Positions 1 to 6,564 of a DNA stretch of 9,939 nt are shown here, in pieces. The number at the start of each line of letters is the position of its first letter. Position 1 is the first letter of the stretch. The notes beneath the pieces are model-generated. The model saw only the letters and a program-made list of their open reading frames with translations, was not told the DNA's origin and made no database searches. The position numbers and the translations under genes were made by a program. This DNA comes from JBLIKP01 sp047635375 (lineage in GTDB: Bacteria; Bacteroidota; Bacteroidia; Sphingobacteriales; Sphingobacteriaceae): positions 1 to 9,939 of the forward strand of contig JBLIKP010000088.1 of the NCBI GenBank assembly GCA_047635375.1, in the 5' to 3' direction.

Positions 1-51
1 TTAGTAATCGCCGATAATTACTTAGATTCGATTTAATTTTAGTCCCCAGCA

Positions 52-780
52 ACGAAAATAATTTCGATTTGCAGCTTTTTATAACTGCACTTTTACTCGG
101 TGTTGTTCTTGGGATGAGTGCATGTGCACCAGTATATGTACCTGATTCAGCTAATGTTCCATTGATTAGGAAAAAAGGCGAAATAAAAGCAAATTTCTCA
201 CTAGGCTCCCATGGTATAGATATGACGGGTTGGATAGGGGGCTCCGATAAATTTGGGGTGATCGCTGGGATTAGTCTAAACGCCATAGAAACCCCAAATT
301 CAAAAGATTCGATAACTATTGATAGTCATAGCCATAATTTTTATGAGTTGGGTTTAGGACGATTCCTGAAATTCAATGAAAATGGTGTGTTCTAGGTTTA
401 TGCCGGAGGTGGATATGGTAATAGTTTAAATAGAACAAATTTTATTGATGATAATTTGGGTAAAATGCTTTGGAAGTACAATTACTATAAAGTGTTTATC
501 CAGCACTCTATTGGTGTAGTAAATAAAAATTTCGAAGCGGCATTTACCATGCACATGAATTACGTAATGTTTTCAGAGTTCGAATCAGAGGGAATACAGA
601 TGCTTAGGAAGATAATAATCTATTTGTTGAACCAATTCTTACCACAAAGATGGGGGTGAGGGTTTTAAATTTATTATTCAGTTGGGATTAAGTATCCCAA
701 CAGTTCAAAATCCCATTCCTATCGATGAAGATTTTCATAAGCCATTCTTGATAAGCATGGGCTTCAATGTTAATCTTTAA
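52..780 (+). pseudogene. Decayed outer-membrane lipoprotein gene (beta-barrel-like family)
   Basis: Reading one frame from 69 gives a lipoprotein signal with lipobox GMSAC, then CAPVYVPDSANVPL, a repetitive beta-strand pattern and YELGLGRF. A TAG stop at 393-395 interrupts it, and the same frame resumes at once with VYAGGGYG and continues as MLWKYNYYKVFIQHSIGV. Around 600 the family-like reading moves to the next frame (NNLFVEPILTTKMG, with a further TAG at 605-607). It moves again near the G-run at 652-656 into GFKFIIQLGLSIP and a terminal strand ending at the TAA at 778-780. The 5' end may also be damaged: an ACG at 52-54 followed by KIISICSF, with one T missing from the run at 76-80, would restore a normal basic signal peptide, whereas the TTG at 69 gives one without a charged start. 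The pattern resembles a Bacteroidota family of secreted barrel-like proteins starting near CAPxYVP. Function unknown. Sequencing error is an alternative, but at least four lesions in 730 bases make decay more likely. Confidence 0.75.
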
Positions 781-1231
781 TAATCTTCTTGAATTTCGAA
801 ACGTAATTATACCGATTTATAATTCCACTATCGTTGTAAACATATTCTAACCTAAGGGTAAGGTCGGATATTGAAAGAATATAGCTTGCAGTATCAACAG
901 CCTCATTTTTTGGAGTAGGTGGTGTCTCAGAATAAATAATTTTCTTACCAAGGTCGCGGTAGAAATAAGTATCAATATCGGTTACTTGGTTTTACCTTCT
1001 AAATAATCAAAAGTAAAAATTATTCGTTCCGATTCAATGGTGATCATTGAAGACTCATTGGCTGAATCTTCATAATTAATAAAATCCTCTTCAAGTAAGC
1101 TAATGGTCAGTTAAGAAATTTTAGTTCCCTAAAAGTGTTGCTACTGCAGTCTCTGGAGTAGTTTTTTCACATGAATTTAGAGCGAAAGGAAGAATTAAAA
1201 GAAAACCAATTTTTAAAAGATTCTGTTCCAT
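770..1231 (-). pseudogene. Decayed small secreted lipoprotein gene
   Basis: The minus strand starts with ATG at 1231 and encodes a clean lipoprotein signal, MEQNLLKIGFLLILPF followed by lipobox ALNSC (Cys at residue 21), then EKTTPETAVATLLGN and a TAA at 1123-1121. Coding sense continues in another frame from about 1101 (SLLEEDFINYEDSANESS, then MITIESERIIFTFDYLEG) until a TAA near 987. It then returns to the original frame (VTDIDTYFYRDLGKKIIY ... NRYNYVSKFKKIIKD) and ends at the TAA at 772-770. There is thus one nonsense codon and two mutually compensating frameshifts. The intact ancestor would be about 150 residues and resembles short Bacteroidota lipoproteins with a lipocalin-like strand pattern (START-LLGNW-like opening, inferred). 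Its 3' end overlaps the neighbouring pseudogene by 11 bases. It lies just past the terminator of the Lrp-type gene, so it probably had its own transcription. No function can be given. Confidence 0.72.
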
Positions 1232-1243
1232 AGAAATGAAATT

Positions 1244-1277
1244 AAACAAAAAAGCCTCGATGAAAATCGAGGCTTTT
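1244..1277 (-). terminator. Intrinsic terminator of the Lrp-type gene
   Basis: A perfect 12-base-pair stem pairs 1250-1261 with 1266-1277 around a four-base loop (GAAA on the plus strand). Read on the minus strand, the GC-rich core GCCTCGAT is followed by six T residues (complement of 1248-1253). It sits a few bases after the stop of the Lrp/AsnC gene and fits a rho-independent terminator for it. It also insulates the decayed lipoprotein gene that starts at 1231. Confidence 0.88.
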
Positions 1278-1282
1278 AAATA

Positions 1283-1777
1283 TTATTTTGCTCTTCTTGG
1301 CGGATTGTCGTAATCTAAAGGGACAGTTCTTGATAATTTGAAAGTAGAAAGGATCATCATAGTTTGTAGGTGACCTATTTCTTCAATTTTACTGATATGG
1401 TCAAGGATTAAGCGCTCATAAGCGTTAATGTCTTCAACGTGGATCTTTAAAATGAAATCGGCAGAACCTGTTACGTGGTGGCACTCGATTACCTCATGTA
1501 TATCGCTAATCTTCTTTATGAAGTTATTGATCGCATTGTTTTTATGCCAGTGTAGAGTAATTTGAATGAAGGTCCTTACTCCTAATCCAAGTTTTTCAGC
1601 ATCAACAATCGCATGGTAGCTTTTTATGAATCCTTTTTTCTCTAATTTTTTTACACGTTCTAAAGTAGGTGCCGGAGATAATCCAATATCACTGGAAAGT
1701 TGAATATTCGTAATTCTCCCCTTTTCCTGAAGGATTTGTAAGATTTTAAAATCCGTTTTGTCTAAATTAATTGCCAT
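1283..1777 (-). CDS. Lrp/AsnC family transcriptional regulator
   Basis: A 164-residue protein of normal length for the Lrp/AsnC family. Residues 4-62 form the AsnC-type helix-turn-helix: LDKTDFKILQILQEKGRITN, then a second helix and the recognition helix around SPAPTLERVKKLEKKGFIKSY. Residues 66-150 form the RAM ligand-binding/oligomerisation domain, with the characteristic VTGSADFILKIHVEDINAYE. Members bind DNA as dimers to octamers and respond to amino acids or related small molecules; the ligand cannot be read here. The gene starts with ATG at 1777, is monocistronic, and ends at a strong terminator. Its upstream region is shared with the divergent metal operon, but nothing links the two functionally. 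The C-terminal tail (TVPLDYDNPPRRAK) is short and basic. The family call is firm; the target genes are unknown. Confidence 0.95.
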   Translation of the reverse strand: MAINLDKTDFKILQILQEKGRITNIQLSSDIGLSPAPTLERVKKLEKKGFIKSYHAIVDAEKLGLGVRTFIQITLHWHKNNAINNFIKKISDIHEVIECHHVTGSADFILKIHVEDINAYERLILDHISKIEEIGHLQTMMILSTFKLSRTVPLDYDNPPRRAK

Positions 1778-2088
1778 CGGTGAAAATTTTTGTTTGTTTT
1801 GGTTGCTGCAAATTAAGAAAATGCAAAATAATATTACAAGGAATATTGTTTTTTTATTTTAAAAAAAACGGAACGGACACATGAAAGTGTTTTATTTTAA
1901 AATTTAAATTGTAAAAATCTTGTTTTTTTATTCAAATAGGTGCTTAAAGTGGTAGATGTTACTTTATTCATTAAAAGCTTAAAAACAAAAGAATCTTTGT
2001 TTAATGCTAGTTTTTAAGGTTTTGCAGTACTTCCCAATATTATCTTAAAAGAAACCAATAAAGCAACAATTCTCTTTTGAGTCAAATT

Positions 2089-2104
2089 TTTAGAGATACC
2101 TAAA
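2089..2104. promoter_or_regulatory. Putative DtxR/MntR-family operator
   Basis: The sequence TTTAGAGATACCTAAA differs at one base from the two-fold pattern TTTAGG-N4-CCTAAA typical of DtxR/IdeR/MntR operators. It is the core of a longer perfect inverted repeat, ATTTTTAG (2086-2093) against CTAAAAAT (2100-2107). It lies 10 bases before the probable -7 element and 33 bases before the start codon of a DtxR-family gene, where a bound repressor would block RNA polymerase. Metal-dependent autoregulation of the operon is inferred. The AT-rich background makes outer matches cheap, but the central GA/CC positions fit. Confidence 0.55.
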
Positions 2105-2113
2105 AATAATACT

Positions 2114-2121
2114 TAACTTTG
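2114..2121 (+). promoter_or_regulatory. Bacteroidota -7 promoter element for the metal operon
   Basis: TAACTTTG matches the TAnnTTTG -7 consensus of the Bacteroidota primary sigma factor. No clean TTTG -33 box is seen; TTTA at 2089-2092, inside the operator, would give a 21-base spacer. Transcription would start near 2127, leaving a very short leader before the ATG at 2137. A small inverted repeat (TCTAA 2122-2126, TTAGA 2130-2134) covers the start site. Confidence 0.5.
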
Positions 2122-2136
2122 TCTAAAACTTAGAGT

Positions 2137-2796
2137 ATGCATACATTTTCAGAAGAGAATTACTTGAAATCCATTTTCAAAATTTCTCGAGAGACCAAAA
2201 CAGAAGTAAAAACTAACGAAATCGCCGCCGATTTAAACACCCGCGCGGCATCGGTTACTGACATGCTTAAGAAATTGGCCGAAAAGAATTTGATTGAATA
2301 CGTAAAGTATCAAGGAGTTTCACTTTCACCAAAAGGCACTGAAATAGCTGTGGATATTGTGAGGAAGCATCGCCTTTGGGAGTGCTTCCTTGTAGATAAA
2401 CTTGGATTCTCATGGGATGAGGTGCACTCGGTCGCAGAAGACTTAGAACATATTAATTCTCCAAAACTTATTAACCGATTAGATAAATTCTTGGGCTATC
2501 CAAAATACGACCCGCATGGAGATCCAATTCCTGATGAGGATGGAAATATTCTTCCAAGAAAAGGGGTTTCCCTTTTTGATTTAAAATTAGGTGAGTCAGG
2601 GACGGTGGTTGGGGTAAAGGAGGACTCAACCGATTTTCTTAGGTATTTAGAAAAAATTGAGCTTATCCTCGGCGCTAAGCTTACCCTAAAAAACAAACAC
2701 GAGTTTGATCAAAGCATTGAAGTTACTCTGTCCTCGGGGAAGTCGACCACGGTGTCAAGGCTTATTGCTGAGAACCTATTTATAAAAAGAAATTAA
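2137..2796 (+). CDS. DtxR/MntR-like metal-dependent transcriptional repressor
   Basis: A 219-residue, three-domain DtxR-family protein. Residues 1-65 are the winged helix-turn-helix, with recognition helix RAASVTDMLKKLAEKNLIEY. Residues 66-140 are the metal-binding/dimerisation domain with RKHRLWE, VHSVAEDLEH and DPHGDPIP. Residues about 143-219 are a FeoA/SH3-like C-terminal domain. Aligned by eye with DtxR and MntR, the visible metal ligands are His78, Glu82, His97, Glu101, Glu104 and His105; Glu at 101, where DtxR has Cys102, points towards an Mn-type site. The usual N-terminal ligand (Met10 in DtxR, Asp8 in MntR) is Asn8, which is unusual. It is the first gene of a three-gene operon; its TAA shares one base with the next ATG. 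It probably represses its own operon through the palindrome at 2089-2104 when Mn or Fe is sufficient. The family is certain, the metal is not. Confidence 0.93.
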   Translation: MHTFSEENYLKSIFKISRETKTEVKTNEIAADLNTRAASVTDMLKKLAEKNLIEYVKYQGVSLSPKGTEIAVDIVRKHRLWECFLVDKLGFSWDEVHSVAEDLEHINSPKLINRLDKFLGYPKYDPHGDPIPDEDGNILPRKGVSLFDLKLGESGTVVGVKEDSTDFLRYLEKIELILGAKLTLKNKHEFDQSIEVTLSSGKSTTVSRLIAENLFIKRN

Positions 2797-4550
2797 TGAA
2801 AAAATTAATTGGATTATTTCTAATTGGACTGTTTTCATTCCAAGTTTCGGCGCAAGGGGATTTGAAAATCGTGGCCACTACAAGTTTTCTGCAAGACATT
2901 GCACAAAATATTGCAGGGAATAAACAAAATATTTCCTCACTGCTTCCTTTGGGTGGTGATCCACATATTTATGAGCCGGTCCCTCAAGACGCACAGATTA
3001 TTGCTGATGCTGATATGATTATCAAGAACGGCTTGTTTTTGGAAGGTTGGCTGAATAAACTAATTGATAATTCAGGTACAGAGGCAAGGATAGTCGTGGC
3101 ATCCAAAAATGTTAAGGCAATTGAAAGCATAGATTACCATGGTTCACCCGATCCACATGTTTGGATGATTCCCTCAAATGTGATTGTCATGTCCGAAAAC
3201 ATTATGGAAAGCCTTATTCAGGTTGATCCAAAGAATGAAATAACGTATCGGGAGAATTTTGATAATTACAGAAAAGAGCTTATTAAGCTTGAAGCGGAAA
3301 TAAAAACGCTAATCGCCCAAATACCTCAAAAAAAAAGAATTCTTATTACAACGCACGATGCCTTTAGATACTATGGGAATCATTTCGGTTTGCAGGTAGA
3401 ATCTGCCTTGGGTACAAGTACTGATGCCGCAGTTCAGATTGGTGATTTACAAAACCTGATTTCTGTAATTGAAAAAAATAAACTTCCAGCAATTTTCATT
3501 GAGAGTACCATCAATCCAAAACTGTTTCAGCAATTAGCAAGGGATTTAAAAGTAATTATCGGAGGAAAGCTATTTGCTGATTCTTTAGGCGACTCCGACA
3601 GTGGTGCAACAACCTACCTTGAAATGTTAAGGCAAAATACCAAACGGATTGTCGGGGCGCTAACGCTACCTCCGGGGTTGCCAAATGAAGAAGAAGAGGG
3701 CCAGATTTTGTTTTTATTCATTGTCGGGATTTTGTTTTTAACGGCATTTATTTGGGTAGCAGTTACTCTAATTCGCAAGAATAAAGCTCCAAACGGTCTT
3801 GGAGATTATTCGCTGAAAATTGAGTCATTAACGGTTTCATACGATAGAAAAACCATTCTAAACAATATTTACCTAGATATAAAACCCGGAAAACTTTATG
3901 GGATTATCGGTCCAAATGGTGCAGGGAAATCAACGCTTTTCAAAGCAATTTTAGATCAAATTAAACTGGATGCCGGGTCTATTTCCCTTGGGGCCTATAA
4001 AGTAAGTGAGGTTTCTCCACACATTGCATATATCCCACAAAAAGAGGAGGTGGATTGGAATTTCCCAGCCACGGTTTGGGATGTTGTCTTAATGGGTCGC
4101 TATGCTAGAAAAAAGGTTTTTGAACCGTTCAATAAAGCCGACAAGGCCAAAGCAATGGAGGCTCTGGAGAAAGTAGGTATAACTCATTTGAAGAAACACC
4201 AAATTGGGGAATTAAGTGGTGGACAGCAACAGCGTGTTTTTATCGCTCGTGCATTATGCCAAGACCCTGAAGTTTTCTTAATGGATGAACCCTTTGTTGG
4301 AGTTGACATTACCACCGAAGAAAAAATCGTGGGTATCCTCAAGGAGCTCGCCTTGAGCGGAAAAACCTTATTAATAATTCATCATGACCTAAGTAAGGTT
4401 ACTGAGTATTTCGATGAGGTTATCATGCTTAACCAGAATATCATTGGTGCAGGTCCAACGGAGCAAATTTTTTCCGACGAAACAATAAAAAGAACATACA
4501 GCAGTCAAAGCACAATTATGCAAGAGGCTGAACAATATATCTACAAATAA
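2796..4550 (+). CDS. Fused metal ABC importer: substrate-binding protein + TM helix + ATPase
   Basis: A 584-residue chain joining two normally separate subunits of a Zn/Mn/Fe ABC importer. Residues 1-20 are a signal peptide (MKKLIGLFLIGLFSFQVSAQ). Residues 22-290 are a cluster A-I (TroA/ZnuA/MntA) binding protein; predicted ligands are His57 (DPHIYEP), His121 (DPHVWM), His187 (TTHDAF) and Asp262 (ADSLG). The His-rich loop of many zinc-specific ZnuA proteins is absent. After a Pro/Glu-rich linker (292-302), residues 304-326 form one hydrophobic helix followed by RKNK. Residues 338-575 are an ABC ATPase: Walker A GPNGAGKST (372-380), Q-loop Gln415, signature LSGGQQQR (473-480), Walker B with Asp497-Glu498, switch His530. 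The order gives a workable topology: binding domain outside, ATPase inside. No stop or frame change interrupts the join. It overlaps the regulator by one base and is followed one base later by the permease. Domain calls are firm; the metal is unresolved. Confidence 0.93.
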   Translation: MKKLIGLFLIGLFSFQVSAQGDLKIVATTSFLQDIAQNIAGNKQNISSLLPLGGDPHIYEPVPQDAQIIADADMIIKNGLFLEGWLNKLIDNSGTEARIVVASKNVKAIESIDYHGSPDPHVWMIPSNVIVMSENIMESLIQVDPKNEITYRENFDNYRKELIKLEAEIKTLIAQIPQKKRILITTHDAFRYYGNHFGLQVESALGTSTDAAVQIGDLQNLISVIEKNKLPAIFIESTINPKLFQQLARDLKVIIGGKLFADSLGDSDSGATTYLEMLRQNTKRIVGALTLPPGLPNEEEEGQILFLFIVGILFLTAFIWVAVTLIRKNKAPNGLGDYSLKIESLTVSYDRKTILNNIYLDIKPGKLYGIIGPNGAGKSTLFKAILDQIKLDAGSISLGAYKVSEVSPHIAYIPQKEEVDWNFPATVWDVVLMGRYARKKVFEPFNKADKAKAMEALEKVGITHLKKHQIGELSGGQQQRVFIARALCQDPEVFLMDEPFVGVDITTEEKIVGILKELALSGKTLLIIHHDLSKVTEYFDEVIMLNQNIIGAGPTEQIFSDETIKRTYSSQSTIMQEAEQYIYK

Positions 4551-4551
4551 T

Positions 4552-6048
4552 ATGGAGTGGTTTGAAGTTTTTCAATACGATTGGGCGATTCGCGCTTTAA
4601 TTGCCAGCTCTTTGGTGGGAGTGATGTGTGGGATCCTGGGTTGTTTTATCATCCTTCGAAATATGGCGCTTATCGGGGATGCGCTTTCGCATGCAATTCT
4701 CCCTGGAGTTGTGGTAGGTTTTATGATTGCTGGTCATAGTATTTTAGCGATTTTTACGGGATCTGTGGTCGCCGGATTAATCACGGCAGTGCTAATTACC
4801 TTAATTCAGCGCAATGTAAAGGCTAAGGAAGATGCAGCAATAGGAATTGTGTTTACTTTCATGTTTGCTCTTGGAGTAATGGGAATTTCCTTCATTAGTC
4901 GGAAAGAAGGTGTTCATATTGATATGAAGGATTTCCTTTTCGGAAATGTTTTAGGCGTTGCTAACCAAGATTTACTTTTAACTTCTTTAATTACTCTTTA
5001 TATAATAGCGTGTCTTGTAATATTTTACCGATATTTTCTTATTACAACCTTTCAAAGCGTGATTGCTGAAACAATGGGGATTTCATCGAGTACTATCCAC
5101 TATTTTTTAATGTTATTGCTTTCATTTGCGGTGGTAGCATCATTACAATCTGTAGGGGTTATTTTGGTGGTGGCCATGCTAATCATTCCGGCGAGTTGCG
5201 CTTACCTATTAACCGATCGATTGGATAGGATGCTTGTTATTTCTGGCTTTATAGGTTTGGTGAGTACCATTTCAGGATTACTTTTAGCGATTAAACTTGA
5301 AACAACTCCTGGGCCAGCGATGACCATCGTAGCTACTTTTTTCTATTTCTTGTCCATATTTTTTGCGCCAAAAAAAGGGTTAGTGATCAAATATTTAATA
5401 AGAAGTAAAAAACAGCGTAAAATATGGATGGAGGATGTTTTAAAGCAAATGTTAAAACTTTCTGAAAGTGAAAACCTTTCGCTACAAACACTTAGCGATG
5501 CTGGTTATATAAAATCGGGTAAATTGAATTCTGTCCTTAGAAAGCTTTCGCGGAAGGATTTGGTGAATAATGGCCCAACCTTAACCTTAAGTGTTGAGGG
5601 TGAAAAGTATGCCACACGATTAGTCCGTGCTCACCGACTTTGGGAAACTTACCTGGTTGAAAAGCTAGGCTTAACCGCCGATCAAATTCACGAACAGGCT
5701 GAAAAATATGAGCATATACTTACTGACGAGTTTTTAGAAAAAGTAGATAAGCGATTAGGGTTCCCAGATATTGATCCGCATGGCTCACCCATTCCTCCGG
5801 GAAAAAATGCTAAAAATCGGCCTAGATTAGCCGAAGGCCATATTGGTCAGAAAATGAAAATCGCTGCCAAGCAAAATGATCGCACGGTAGTTGGGAAATT
5901 ATGGGAGTGGGGCGTGGCAGCAGGTGATGTGGTTGAAGTGCTTTCCGCGGACAGCGAAAACCTAACGATAAAATTTAAATCGACCACCCTTACTATTCCT
6001 AAAAGCCTTGGGCAGAAAGTGATTATCGAGCGTCCAATGGCCAATTAA
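4552..6048 (+). CDS. Fused metal ABC permease + DtxR-like regulatory module
   Basis: A 498-residue protein. Residues 1-275 are an ABC-3 family (ZnuB/MntB/TroC-type) permease with about eight hydrophobic segments and family motifs LRNMALIGDALSHAILPG (35-52) and VGVILVVAMLIIPA (201-214). A basic tail (279-290) leads into a full DtxR-like module: winged-helix region 291-352, metal-binding/dimerisation region 356-415 (RAHRLWE, QIHEQAEKYEH, DPHGSPIP) and a FeoA/SH3-like domain 425-495. Predicted ligands Asp295, His361, Glu365, His380, Glu384, Glu387 and His388 are all present. Over the dimerisation region it matches the free regulator of this operon at about 30 of 57 positions (aligned by hand), but the helix-turn-helix is diverged and its wing is short. 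It may sense cytoplasmic metal at the transporter, or act on DNA after release, as described for Chlamydia YtgC-YtgR. It starts one base after the upstream stop. Confidence 0.93.
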   Translation: MEWFEVFQYDWAIRALIASSLVGVMCGILGCFIILRNMALIGDALSHAILPGVVVGFMIAGHSILAIFTGSVVAGLITAVLITLIQRNVKAKEDAAIGIVFTFMFALGVMGISFISRKEGVHIDMKDFLFGNVLGVANQDLLLTSLITLYIIACLVIFYRYFLITTFQSVIAETMGISSSTIHYFLMLLLSFAVVASLQSVGVILVVAMLIIPASCAYLLTDRLDRMLVISGFIGLVSTISGLLLAIKLETTPGPAMTIVATFFYFLSIFFAPKKGLVIKYLIRSKKQRKIWMEDVLKQMLKLSESENLSLQTLSDAGYIKSGKLNSVLRKLSRKDLVNNGPTLTLSVEGEKYATRLVRAHRLWETYLVEKLGLTADQIHEQAEKYEHILTDEFLEKVDKRLGFPDIDPHGSPIPPGKNAKNRPRLAEGHIGQKMKIAAKQNDRTVVGKLWEWGVAAGDVVEVLSADSENLTIKFKSTTLTIPKSLGQKVIIERPMAN

Positions 6049-6056
6049 AAAAGAAA

Positions 6057-6087
6057 TTTAAAACCATTAAGTATTTAGTTAGTTTTG
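6057..6087 (+). promoter_or_regulatory. Probable smpB promoter
   Basis: TAGTTTTG at 6080-6087 matches the Bacteroidota TAnnTTTG -7 element. A TTTA at 6057-6060, one base off the TTTG -33 element, lies exactly 19 bases upstream, the preferred spacing. The start codon follows at 6100, so the leader is very short. This suggests smpB is transcribed separately from the metal operon ending at 6048. No hairpin terminator is visible between them, so read-through is also possible. Confidence 0.55.
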
Positions 6088-6099
6088 TAATTAACGACT

Positions 6100-6564
6100 A
6101 TGGATCCATCTAATTTAAATATCCGCAACAAGCGCGCCTACTTTGAGTATGAAATCATTGAAAAACTTGAGGCTGGGATAATGCTGCTTGGCTCTGAAAT
6201 TAAGTCAATCCGTTCAGGAAAGGCTTCAATTGTTGAGGGGTATTGCTATTACGATCATCAGGATCAGCTATGGCTAAAAAATGTACACGTAGCAGAGTAT
6301 AAATTTGGTAGCCATTTTTTTAATCACGCACCCTTGCGAGAAAGAAAACTTCTTCTGCATAAGCGTGAACTAAATAAATGGAAAGAAAAATGCCGTGACC
6401 CGGGAGTTTCTGTTGTTCCATTAAAAGTTTACCTCAACAATAAAGGTCTCGCAAAAGTTGAGATTGCCCTAGCCCGTGGTAAGAAAACTCACGATAAGCG
6501 AGAATCCTTAAAAGAGAAAGATTCTAAGCGGATTATGGATAGGGCGATGAAGTCGGGGATTTAA
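6100..6564 (+). CDS. smpB: SsrA-binding protein SmpB
   Basis: SmpB binds tmRNA and delivers it to stalled ribosomes in trans-translation, tagging the unfinished peptide for degradation. The 154-residue length is typical. Family features run in order: NIRNKRAYFEYEIIEKLEAG (7-26), LGSEIKSIRSGKASI (30-44), LWLKNVHVAEY (57-67), RKLLLHKREL (82-91), VPLKVYLNNKGLAKVEIALA (106-125) and the basic tail GKKTHDKRE (127-135) with the DKRE motif, ending in a Lys/Arg-rich helix that contacts the decoding centre. The ATG at 6100 follows a probable promoter. Its TAA overlaps the convergent pcm gene by four bases. It shows no oddity and looks intact. Confidence 0.98.
   Translation: MDPSNLNIRNKRAYFEYEIIEKLEAGIMLLGSEIKSIRSGKASIVEGYCYYDHQDQLWLKNVHVAEYKFGSHFFNHAPLRERKLLLHKRELNKWKEKCRDPGVSVVPLKVYLNNKGLAKVEIALARGKKTHDKRESLKEKDSKRIMDRAMKSGI

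Larger units (their letters stand above)
1778..2136. other. Divergent AT-rich intergenic region
   Basis: A 359-base, very AT-rich region between the minus-strand Lrp-type gene and the plus-strand metal operon. It contains long T and A runs (for example 1851-1868) and no convincing reading frame. The only signals I can support are the DtxR-type palindrome and -7 element near its right end. I see no perfect TAnnTTTG element for the Lrp-type gene; TTATTTTG- and TTAATTTG-like strings on the minus strand (about 1815-1835) are near matches only. Confidence 0.6.

Noticed and set aside
69..395. Functional truncated lipoprotein of 108 residues
   Set aside because: The reading continues in the same frame after the stop with family-like sequence, so the short product would be an unfinished barrel.
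456..659. Apparent separate 67-residue protein starting at ATG 456
   Set aside because: It is in the same frame as the preceding reading from 69 and continues its beta-strand pattern after the TAG at 393-395. It is the middle of the decayed gene, and its last part (MLRKIIIYLLNQFLPQRWG) is out-of-frame noise after a frameshift.
1851..1868. T-run followed by A-run as a terminator hairpin
   Set aside because: Pure A/T pairing with no GC-rich stem, inside a promoter region between divergent genes. More likely simple AT-rich sequence.
2796..4550. The binding protein-ATPase fusion as an artefact of a missed stop
   Set aside because: Both domains are complete, the frame is continuous, and a single transmembrane helix with a basic cytoplasmic flank (RKNK) lies exactly at the join. 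A chance fusion by sequencing error would not supply this.
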